Positions 1-7,239 of a stretch of DNA of 7,239 nucleotides are shown piece by piece. The notes beneath the pieces are model-generated. The model saw only the letters and a list, made by a program, of their open reading frames with translations, was not told where the DNA came from and did no database searches. The stretch is from positions 1 to 7,239 of the forward strand of contig JAVEVF010000091.1 in the NCBI GenBank assembly GCA_034005175.1, read 5' to 3'. This DNA comes from JAVEVF01 sp034005175. Its GTDB lineage: Bacteria > Actinomycetota > Coriobacteriia > Anaerosomatales > SLCP01. The translations under genes were made by a program, and so were the position numbers. How positions within the stretch are numbered: position 1 is the stretch's first letter; every line of letters begins with the position of its first letter.

Positions 1-335
1 CTGAGGCGATGCGTACGGCTGCAGAGCAGCATGGGGGCAGTGTGGAGGTGCGCTGGACGCTTGCGTACGAGGCGTTCCAGGTGCCGGAGGATTCACCAGT
101 ACTCAAGATCGTACGGGACGCATGCGCCGACGTCGGCCTCACCCCGCGCATCTCGTCTACCGGAGGGGGGAGCGACGGAAGCGTGCTGGCCGCCCATGGC
201 GCACCGACACTCGTGCTTGCGTGTGGGATGCGGTCCGTTCACTCGACTGAAGAGCATATCGTGCTCGGAGATCTCGAGGGGGCGGCTGAGCTTGTCCGGG
301 CATGCATCGTGCGCCTCGCCCGTGAACGCCGGTGA
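1..335 (+). CDS. PepT/YqjE-like M20 family metallopeptidase, 3' end (partial)
   Basis: This is the C-terminal part of a zinc-dependent M20 aminopeptidase/deacylase, read in the frame whose first full codon is at position 3 and ending at TGA 333-335; about 110 residues are visible and the gene begins before the window. The motif SSTGGGSDGSVLAAHGAPT followed by LACGMRSVHSTEEHI is the typical end of the catalytic domain in PepT-like proteins. The His in VHSTEEH matches the late metal-ligand or catalytic histidine of M20 enzymes. The earlier metal ligands lie outside the window, so activity cannot be judged. Such enzymes are cytoplasmic and trim small peptides. An internal ATG at position 9 is not the real start, because the reading frame is open and homologous upstream of it. 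The stop overlaps the GTG start of the next gene by 4 nt, so the two are probably co-transcribed and translationally coupled. The family is clear; the exact substrate is not. Confidence 0.85.
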   Translation, partial: EAMRTAAEQHGGSVEVRWTLAYEAFQVPEDSPVLKIVRDACADVGLTPRISSTGGGSDGSVLAAHGAPTLVLACGMRSVHSTEEHIVLGDLEGAAELVRACIVRLARERR

Positions 336-1420
336 GGATCATCTGGTCGACAGTGACCGCGGCCGAGGAGCCCGATGGCGGTGCACAGCGCCTGGAAGTC
401 GCGCTTGATGGCGGGAGCGAAGGCCGCGCCATCGCCTATCTCTCCCTGACAGGCTCGTGTGCGGTAGGAGACCGGGTGCTCGTCAACACCACCGCCGTCG
501 ACCTGTCGTTAGGAACAGGTGGGGTGCACTTCGTGGTCGCCCGCGAGGGCGCGCGGGAGGGCGTAGTCTTGGACACGTCTTCCGGCGGCCACGTCTTGAA
601 GCTGCGCTATACACCGCTGCAGATTGACGTCCTTGCTGCCGAGGCACCCGAGTCACCGCACCACGCCATGATGGCGCAGGCCACATCGCTGGAGGCGATG
701 CCGACTGTGTGTTGCGGGCTGCACAGCCAAGTCCCGCTCGTAGCGGCTGCGGTGAAAGACGCCAATCCTGATGCGCGCGTCGTGTATTGCGCCACTGACG
801 AGGCTGCGTTGCCGATCGCGCTTTCACAGGTCATTCGCTTAAGCCTCGGCGTGGACTTGATCAACGCTACTGTCACCTGCGGGCAGGCATTCGGCGGGAC
901 GCTGGAAGCGGTGAACCTCTATTCAGGGCTGCTTGCCGCCAAGCACGTGCTTGGTGCTGATGTCGCCATCGTGGCCATCGGGCCAGGAGTAGTGGGAACG
1001 GCGACTCCGTTTGGGCATGGAGGCGTAGCGCAGGGACAGGCCATCAACGCTGTCGCAGCGCTTGGCGGGCGGCCGGTCGTGTGTTTGCGGCTATCCTTCG
1101 CCGAGATGCGTGCGCGCCATCATGGCGTGAGCCATCACACGCGCGCTGCACTCACCGAGGTCGCGCTTGCCCCAGGGTTGGTGGCGGTACCTCGGCTTAC
1201 GCCCACCCAAGACGAGGTTGTCGATGAGTCACTGCTCCATGCGGGTGTGTGGGATCTTCACGAACGAGCCGACGTCGTCCAAGACCTCCTTGCACACCCG
1301 GACATGCGTGGTGTCAGGGTCACCACGATGGGCCGTTCGATCTCCGAAGACCCCGCCTTCTTCTCAGCTGCATTCGCTGCTGGCAGGGTGGCTGCCGAGC
1401 TTGCTGCAAGCGTCGTCTAG
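332..1420 (+). CDS. DUF3866 family protein, function unknown
   Basis: A complete 362-residue protein that I recognise as DUF3866, a family of unknown function found in Actinobacteria and Firmicutes. The N-terminal part (about residues 5-95) looks like a small beta-rich domain ending in the family signature GDRVLVNTTAVDLSLGTGG (47-64). The larger C-terminal part carries a glycine-rich motif, GPGVVGTATPFGHGGVAQG, at 217-235, and the polar stretch RARHHGVSHHT at 260-270. These conserved Gly, His and Arg clusters resemble an active or ligand-binding site, but no reaction is known to me. I see no signal peptide or membrane helix, so it is probably cytoplasmic. The GTG start at 332 overlaps the peptidase stop (GTGA) and has no clear Shine-Dalgarno of its own, which fits coupled translation. 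Length and both ends agree with the family. The family call is confident; the function is unknown. Confidence 0.85.
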   Translation: MRIIWSTVTAAEEPDGGAQRLEVALDGGSEGRAIAYLSLTGSCAVGDRVLVNTTAVDLSLGTGGVHFVVAREGAREGVVLDTSSGGHVLKLRYTPLQIDVLAAEAPESPHHAMMAQATSLEAMPTVCCGLHSQVPLVAAAVKDANPDARVVYCATDEAALPIALSQVIRLSLGVDLINATVTCGQAFGGTLEAVNLYSGLLAAKHVLGADVAIVAIGPGVVGTATPFGHGGVAQGQAINAVAALGGRPVVCLRLSFAEMRARHHGVSHHTRAALTEVALAPGLVAVPRLTPTQDEVVDESLLHAGVWDLHERADVVQDLLAHPDMRGVRVTTMGRSISEDPAFFSAAFAAGRVAAELAASVV

Positions 1421-1562
1421 CCACCCCGTCTGTGCTATTCTGCCTACGGTCTGTCGGTACGCCTGCAGGCCAATCGTATGAGCCTTGTGCTGCGACACGG
1501 TGCCAGCGATACGAGGGCCGGTCTTCAGCACGAGCCCGCGTCTAGTGAACCCGGGAGGAAAG
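1421..1562 (+). other. Intergenic region upstream of the transhydrogenase operon
   Basis: This gap of about 140 nt separates DUF3866 from pntAA and should hold the operon promoter. I see no convincing -35/-10 pair. The best candidate is an extended -10-like TGC-TATTCT at 1433-1441, with no good -35 at the usual distance. There is no U-tract hairpin that would serve as a terminator for DUF3866. The frame of pntAA stays open back to a TTG at 1485, but that extension has no family similarity or ribosome binding site and is treated as non-coding. Confidence 0.4.
1553..1558 (+). promoter_or_regulatory. Ribosome binding site of pntAA (decides the start)
   Basis: GGGAGG lies 4 nt before ATG 1563. 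It supports that start over the TTG at 1485, as does the family-typical beginning MVIGVPKE. Confidence 0.75.
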
Positions 1563-2723
1563 ATGGTCATCGGTGTCCCGAAAGAGATTCTCGTCCGTGA
1601 GCGTAGAGTAGCTGTTACTCCCGATGAGACTCGTGCGTACATCGCCATGGGTTTCTCAGTGCTTGTCGAGTCGGGTGCTGGTGCCGGCTCGCTTCACAGC
1701 GACGAAGAGTACCGCGATGCCGGTGCTGAGATCGTCGACAATGCGGAGGCGGTCTTCAGCCGTGCCGATCTGATCCTCAAGGTCAAGCAGCCGCACTACA
1801 ACGCGGCTCTGGGCAAGGGCGAAGCCGATATGATCCGAGAGGGAGCCACGCTCATCACGTTCCTGCACCCGGCGGCGCCCGACAACCACGAGATGATACG
1901 CAGGTTGCGTGACCGCAACATCCTCTCGTTCACGATGGACGGGATTCCGCGCATCTCGCGCGCCCAGGGCATGGACGCGCTATCCTCCATGTCCACGATC
2001 ACCGGCTACAAGTCCGTCATCATCGCGGCAGGCCTCCTGCCCAAGTTCATACCGATGATCGGTACTGCGATCGGTGCCACCAAACCGGCGAAGGTGCTTG
2101 TCGTCGGTGCGGGAGTGGTGGGGTTGCAGGCCGTCGCCACCGCCAAGCGCCTTGGCGGTATCGTCACGGCAGCAGACATTCGGCCGGCGGCGCTGGAAGA
2201 GGCGGCGAGCCTGGGCGCCAAGGTCGTCGAGCTTGGCGTGCCGACCGACGTCGCGCTTGCCGAGGGCGGGTACGCTCGTTCGCTTCCAAAAGAGTGGCTG
2301 GACCATGAGCGCGAGACGCTCGCACCGTTGGTGGCCGACGCCGACATCATCATCTTGTCAGCTCTCGTGCCAAGCGAACTCGCTCCGGTGGTCATCACCG
2401 AGGAGATGATCGCCACCATGCGGCCGGGGTCTGTGATCGTGGACGTCTCGGTGGACCAGGGCGGCAACTGCGCTGCAACCAAGGGCGGCGAAGAGGTCAC
2501 CGTCAACGGCGTGACCATCTCCGGCCTGCTCAACATCCCTGGCTCGGTTCCCGTGCATGCGAGCTGGCTATACAGCAAGAACATGCTTGCGTTCGTGAAG
2601 AACCTCTACAAGAACGGGATCGGCACTCCAGACTACGATGACGAGATCGTGCGCTCGACCCTCGTGACACGGGATGGTGAACTGCTGCACGCTGGTGCAC
2701 TGCACGCCATGGGCTCTGCCTAA
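1563..2723 (+). CDS. pntAA: NAD(P) transhydrogenase subunit alpha part 1 (domain I, NAD(H)-binding)
   Basis: This is the NAD(H)-binding domain I of the Re/Si-specific, proton-translocating transhydrogenase. It passes hydride between NAD(H) and the NADP(H) bound by PntB, on the cytoplasmic face of the membrane. The protein has 386 residues, the usual size of the separate PntAA of three-gene systems such as Rhodospirillum rubrum. It starts MVIGVPKE. The RQD loop that contacts the nicotinamide is intact (PRISRAQGMD at 129-138: R130, Q135, D138). The Rossmann motif is GAGVVG (182-187), with acidic D205 at the end of the second strand for the adenosine ribose. The mobile-loop Tyr is in GGYARSL. 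The closing DEIVRSTLVTRDGE stretch is typical. The family's usual Gln after DALSS is Met143 here. Alanine dehydrogenase is a related family, but the RQD loop and the pntAB-pntB neighbours settle the call. It is probably the first gene of a three-gene operon. Confidence 0.95.
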   Translation: MVIGVPKEILVRERRVAVTPDETRAYIAMGFSVLVESGAGAGSLHSDEEYRDAGAEIVDNAEAVFSRADLILKVKQPHYNAALGKGEADMIREGATLITFLHPAAPDNHEMIRRLRDRNILSFTMDGIPRISRAQGMDALSSMSTITGYKSVIIAAGLLPKFIPMIGTAIGATKPAKVLVVGAGVVGLQAVATAKRLGGIVTAADIRPAALEEAASLGAKVVELGVPTDVALAEGGYARSLPKEWLDHERETLAPLVADADIIILSALVPSELAPVVITEEMIATMRPGSVIVDVSVDQGGNCAATKGGEEVTVNGVTISGLLNIPGSVPVHASWLYSKNMLAFVKNLYKNGIGTPDYDDEIVRSTLVTRDGELLHAGALHAMGSA

Positions 2724-2742
2724 GAGCTTAGTACACAGGCAG

Positions 2743-2749
2743 AAGGGGG
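2743..2749 (+). promoter_or_regulatory. Ribosome binding site of pntAB (decides the start)
   Basis: AAGGGGG ends 10 nt before GTG 2760 but only 1 nt before the alternative TTG 2751. The spacing favours GTG 2760. Confidence 0.6.
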
Positions 2750-2759
2750 CTTGGTCGTC

Positions 2760-3057
2760 GTGGATTCCATCTTGCTCATGGTGCTGGTGTTCGTCGTCAT
2801 CTCGAGTATCAGTTACGTGCTGATCTCCAAGGTGCCTCAGCGGCTTCACACTCCACTGATGGCGTTTTCCAATGCCATCTCGGCGGTCACGATTCTCGGA
2901 GCGATTCTCTTGTTTGCCGAGAACGGCAGCGCGCTGGAGCGCTTGCTCGGCGGCCTCGCTATCACCGCCGCTGCGTTCAACATGATCGGTGGCTTCGTGG
3001 TGACCGATCGTATGGTGCGCATGTTCCGCGGTCGGTCGGTTTCGAGGGGAGGCGATC

Positions 3058-3065
<8 letters not shown>
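2760..3065 (+). CDS. pntAB: NAD(P) transhydrogenase subunit alpha part 2 (membrane domain)
   Basis: A small integral membrane protein of 101 residues that forms the N-terminal part of the proton-conducting domain II of transhydrogenase. Three hydrophobic helices can be read at about residues 3-21, 34-52 and 59-82. The segment between the first two contains the family signature RLHTPLMAFSNAIS. The final basic tail (RMVRMFRGRSVSRGG) should lie in the cytoplasm. The GTG at 2760 is chosen over the in-frame TTG at 2751 because of Shine-Dalgarno spacing; this removes three residues. It lies 36 nt after pntAA and overlaps pntB by 8 nt, so translation of the two membrane subunits is probably coupled. 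Stand-alone PntAB is the normal arrangement in three-gene operons; in E. coli it is fused to domain I. Confidence 0.92.
3046..3052 (+). promoter_or_regulatory. Ribosome binding site of pntB inside the end of pntAB
   Basis: GGGGAGG lies 5 nt before GTG 3058, within the last codons of pntAB. This supports the overlapping start of pntB. Confidence 0.75.
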
Positions 3066-5142
<2,077 letters not shown>

Positions 5143-5194
5143 GAGCGCTAGCGCGTCACCACACACCGCCTGCCTTCCTCGGTTGTTGAGGTGT

Positions 5195-5198
5195 AGGA
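5195..5198 (+). promoter_or_regulatory. Probable ribosome binding site of xerD
   Basis: AGGA ends 7 nt before ATG 5206; a second possible site, GAGGTG at 5188-5193, is 12 nt away. Both support ATG 5206. Another ATG at 5198 is in a different frame. Confidence 0.45.
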
Positions 5199-5205
5199 TG
5201 GCTTC

Positions 5206-6144
5206 ATGGACCCCAGTGCGCTTCACTCCTCCGCCGAGGAGTTCATAACGTATCTCACGGTGGAGCGCGGAGCTTCGCGCAACACGCTTGCTGCGTATAC
5301 GCGAGATCTGTGCGCCTACTGTGCGACTCTGCGGGAGCGCGGCGTGAGCGACCCTGCTCAGGCGACGCGTGAGGATGTGAGCGCCTTCGTGCTCGCCCTC
5401 AACAAGCGCGGGCTTGCGCCGTCAAGCATCGAGCGGTCGGTTGCGGCGGTGAAGAGCTTCCACAAGTTCCTGGTGCGGGAGGGGCTTGCGACGGATCACC
5501 CTGCAGGCCGCATCCCGTTGCCGAAGAAGCCCGAACGACTCCCTGATGTGGTGAGCATCGAAGACATCGGTCGTCTTCTCGGCCAGCCCTTCGGGCAGGA
5601 GCCATCCGGCTTGCGTGACCGTGCAGCACTCGAGGTTCTTTATGGGTGTGGCCTACGGGTGAGTGAGCTTGTCGGTCTCGACATACTGGACATAGATCTT
5701 GCCGAGGGGCTCATCCGGGTTCGTGGCAAAGGGGACAAGGACCGCATCGTACCGGTCGCGGGCGTCGCTTCCTCGGCGCTCGATGAGTACTTCCGACACG
5801 GGCGGCCTTTCCTTCGCGCGAAGCACACGCGCGGCCGCAGCGATCCCTCGGCAGTCTTCGTGAACGTCCGCGGCGGTCGACTCACTCGGCAAGCGGTCTT
5901 CGGGATGGTGAAACGCTACGGGAGCAGGGTGGGACTCGATATACACCCGCATACGCTGCGGCATTCCTTCGCCACTCACCTGCTTGATGGCGGTGCTGAC
6001 CTGCGGTCGCTACAGGAGATGCTGGGCCACGCCGACATCTCGACGACGCAGGTCTACACACACGTTGGCCTCGCTCACGTGCGCGAGGAGTATCTCTCGA
6101 CGCATCCGCGGGCAAGGATCCGCCCTGATACGGAGGGTTCGTGA
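5206..6144 (+). CDS. xerD: Tyrosine recombinase, XerD/XerC type
   Basis: A 312-residue site-specific recombinase of the Xer group, which normally resolves chromosome dimers at dif sites. The N-terminal SAM-like DNA-binding domain spans about residues 5-95 (TYLTVERGASRNTLAAY onward; SVAAVKSFHKFLVREG near its end). The catalytic domain follows and all active-site residues are present: R151 in GLRVSEL, K175 in GKGDKDR, H249 and R252 in HTLRHSFATHLL, H275 in GHADIS, and the nucleophile Y284 in TQVYTH. Length and motif spacing closely match E. coli XerD (298 aa). The ATG at 5206 gives the family-typical N-terminus. It sits 63 nt after pntB with no attachment-site repeats or phage genes nearby, so a housekeeping role is more likely than an integrase. 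XerC and XerD are hard to tell apart by eye; the symbol is my best choice. Confidence 0.9.
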   Translation: MDPSALHSSAEEFITYLTVERGASRNTLAAYTRDLCAYCATLRERGVSDPAQATREDVSAFVLALNKRGLAPSSIERSVAAVKSFHKFLVREGLATDHPAGRIPLPKKPERLPDVVSIEDIGRLLGQPFGQEPSGLRDRAALEVLYGCGLRVSELVGLDILDIDLAEGLIRVRGKGDKDRIVPVAGVASSALDEYFRHGRPFLRAKHTRGRSDPSAVFVNVRGGRLTRQAVFGMVKRYGSRVGLDIHPHTLRHSFATHLLDGGADLRSLQEMLGHADISTTQVYTHVGLAHVREEYLSTHPRARIRPDTEGS

Positions 6145-6248
6145 GTCTCGGGGGTGACCGTTTGCGCAAGCGAGTGAGATTAGATGCAGCCGAAGCGGTA
6201 GAATATACATGGAGGGTTCTGTCTACCATCTCAAGGAGGGAGAGTCGC
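6145..6248 (+). promoter_or_regulatory. Upstream region of the BMP lipoprotein gene with a possible -10 box
   Basis: This 104-nt gap is locally richer in A/T than its surroundings. TAGAAT at 6199-6204 matches a sigma-70-type -10 box at five of six positions, but no good -35 lies 16-18 nt upstream. A 6-bp inverted repeat, GGTAGA (6197-6202) and TCTACC (6222-6227), surrounds the predicted transcription start and could be an operator or chance. I see no xerD terminator. Confidence 0.3.
6233..6240 (+). promoter_or_regulatory. Strong ribosome binding site of the BMP lipoprotein gene (decides the start)
   Basis: AAGGAGGG lies 8 nt before GTG 6249. It is a near-ideal Shine-Dalgarno and fixes this GTG as the start. 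Confidence 0.85.
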
Positions 6249-7239
6249 GTGGACGCCAAGCTCAGAAAGGTTCTAGCACTACTGCTTGTCGTTGTACTCG
6301 TGGCCACGTTCGTGGTGGGCTGCGGTGGTGGCAAGGAGGAGCCGGAGGGTAATGGCGAGGGCGAAGCCCCGAAGACCGACGTGAAGGCAGCGATGGTCAC
6401 CGACGTCGGTGGCCTGGGTGACAAGTCCTTCAATGACATGTCATGGGAGGGCTTGAAGCGGGCGGAGAAGGAGCTCGGTGTCGAGGTTCGTGCGCTGGAG
6501 TCTAACGAGATCGCAGACTACGAGCCGAACATCGATCAGCTTGCCAACGCCGGGTTCGACGCGATCTTCACCGTTGGCTTCCTCATGACCGAGACCACGG
6601 GCGTAAAAGCGCCAGAGTTCCCTGATGTCATGTTCGCCGGAATCGACCAGTTCTTCGATGAGCTCGCCCCCAACCAGGAGGGTCTGATCTTCAAGGAGAA
6701 CGAAGCGGCGTATCTCGCCGGGGTCGTTGCTGGTCTTGCGACGCTCGACAAGGATCTGGACGATCGCATCAACGACAAGAACGTGATCGGCTTTGTGGGT
6801 GGCATGGACATCCCGCCGGTGGAGAAGTTCGAAGTCGGCTTCATCGCTGGCGCACGCTCAGTCAACCCCGACGTTGAGGTCATCAGTCTGTGGGCAGGTA
6901 GCTTCGATGACCAAGCCAAGGGCAAGGAACTCGCGCTCTCGGCCATCGATCAGGGTGCCGATGTCGTATTCGCGGCGGCCGGCCTGACTGGGCTCGGATC
7001 GATCACCGCCTGCCAGGAGCGCGGCGCGCTGTTCATCGGCGTTGATGCCGACCAGTACCTCACCGTGCCCGGTTCCGGTGACGTCATGCTCACCTCTGCC
7101 GTCAAGCGAGTGGATAACGCCGTCTTCGAGACCGTCAAGTCCGTTGTGGAGGGGACGTTCGTCGGTGGTCAGTACCGCGAGTTCGGACTCGCCGAGGAAG
7201 GTGTCGATCTAGCTCCGTTCCACGATTTCGAGGACGCCG
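6249..7239 (+). CDS. BMP family (PnrA/TmpC-like) substrate-binding lipoprotein, partial at the 3' end
   Basis: This is the extracytoplasmic binding protein of a BMP-type ABC importer, a family whose known members bind purine nucleosides. The gene is open to the window edge, giving 330 residues. A lipoprotein signal peptide is clear: basic LRK at 5-7, a hydrophobic core, and lipobox Val-Val-Gly-Cys with the lipidated Cys at 25. A Gly/Glu/Pro-rich tether follows, then the mature domain starting near residue 45. Family motifs include VTDVGGLGDKSFNDMSWEG (about 50-68), ENEAAYLAGVVAGLA, VGGMDIPPVEKFEVGF and FIGVDADQY. The Asp/Lys/Phe/Asn/Trp cluster in the first motif lies where PnrA-like proteins contact the nucleoside. 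The remaining C-terminus is probably short. The transporter ATPase and permeases would be expected downstream. The ligand is inferred from the family; other BMP proteins bind different small molecules. Confidence 0.9.
   Translation, partial: MDAKLRKVLALLLVVVLVATFVVGCGGGKEEPEGNGEGEAPKTDVKAAMVTDVGGLGDKSFNDMSWEGLKRAEKELGVEVRALESNEIADYEPNIDQLANAGFDAIFTVGFLMTETTGVKAPEFPDVMFAGIDQFFDELAPNQEGLIFKENEAAYLAGVVAGLATLDKDLDDRINDKNVIGFVGGMDIPPVEKFEVGFIAGARSVNPDVEVISLWAGSFDDQAKGKELALSAIDQGADVVFAAAGLTGLGSITACQERGALFIGVDADQYLTVPGSGDVMLTSAVKRVDNAVFETVKSVVEGTFVGGQYREFGLAEEGVDLAPFHDFEDA

Noticed and set aside
1485..1562. N-terminal extension of pntAA from a TTG codon
   Set aside because: The extra 26 residues have no family similarity and no ribosome binding site. 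ATG 1563 has both GGGAGG and the family start MVIGVPKE.
5145..5154. Perfect 10-bp palindrome GCGCTAGCGC just after the pntB stop, considered as a terminator or recombinase site
   Set aside because: It has no loop or T-run for a terminator and does not resemble a dif site with two 11-bp arms; short GC palindromes are common at this base composition.
5177..5191. CCTC-N7-GAGG hairpin covering a possible Shine-Dalgarno of xerD, considered as a translational switch
   Set aside because: A four-base stem is too short to support a claim, and another site (AGGA at 5195) lies outside it.
5206..6144. The tyrosine recombinase as an integrase that created the pntB duplication or marks a mobile element
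   Set aside because: Its motifs and length fit housekeeping Xer proteins. No attachment-site repeats, tRNA or phage genes are visible, and the repeat ends inside pntB do not look like recombinase sites.
6141..6248. In-frame upstream GTG of the BMP gene that overlaps the xerD stop (GTGA)
   Set aside because: It would put 36 residues before the lipoprotein signal peptide. The nearest GGAGGG is only 3 nt away, while GTG 6249 has an ideal AAGGAGGG spacing and gives a proper signal sequence.

Overview
The window looks like a bacterial chromosome segment of high GC content, with frequent GTG starts and clear Shine-Dalgarno sites. All recognisable genes are on the + strand. A DUF3866 protein, a PepT-like M20 peptidase, XerD and a BMP-type nucleoside-binding lipoprotein found together, with a three-gene pntAA-pntAB-pntB transhydrogenase locus, suggest a Gram-positive, possibly anaerobic lineage. 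An actinobacterial group such as Coriobacteriia and its relatives is my best guess. This is inferred from gene content, and the sequence does not prove it.

Layout. (1) Positions 1-335 hold the 3' end of a PepT/YqjE-like M20 metallopeptidase. It overlaps by 4 nt a complete DUF3866 gene (332-1420) of unknown function. (2) After a gene-free gap of about 140 nt comes a proton-translocating NAD(P) transhydrogenase operon: pntAA (1563-2723; NAD(H)-binding domain I), pntAB (2760-3065; first membrane segments) and pntB (3058-5142; remaining membrane helices plus NADP(H)-binding domain III). (3) A 63-nt gap leads to a XerD/XerC-type tyrosine recombinase (5206-6144). (4) A BMP-family lipoprotein gene starts at 6249 with a strong ribosome binding site and runs off the right edge.

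The unusual part is pntB. It encodes about 694 residues, against roughly 460 in the family. The excess is a second complete domain III, fused in tandem and in frame, plus longer linkers. The two copies (4072-4555 and 4648-5131) are identical over 484 bp by direct reading, while the linkers before each copy are different. Codon third positions also change sharply at the repeat edges: about 10% A/T-ending codons inside the repeat, against about 28-33% in the membrane part and linkers. Together this suggests a dual-domain-III transhydrogenase whose copies are kept identical by recombination, or a recent replacement followed by duplication. Both copies also have Asn-Leu where E. coli PntB has the Lys-Arg pair that contacts the NADP 2'-phosphate, so nucleotide preference is an open question.

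How the genes work together: the three pnt genes form one membrane enzyme linking hydride transfer between NAD(H) and NADP(H) to proton movement. The flanking genes (peptidase, DUF3866, recombinase, nucleoside-binding lipoprotein) look like ordinary chromosomal genes and show no visible functional link to it.
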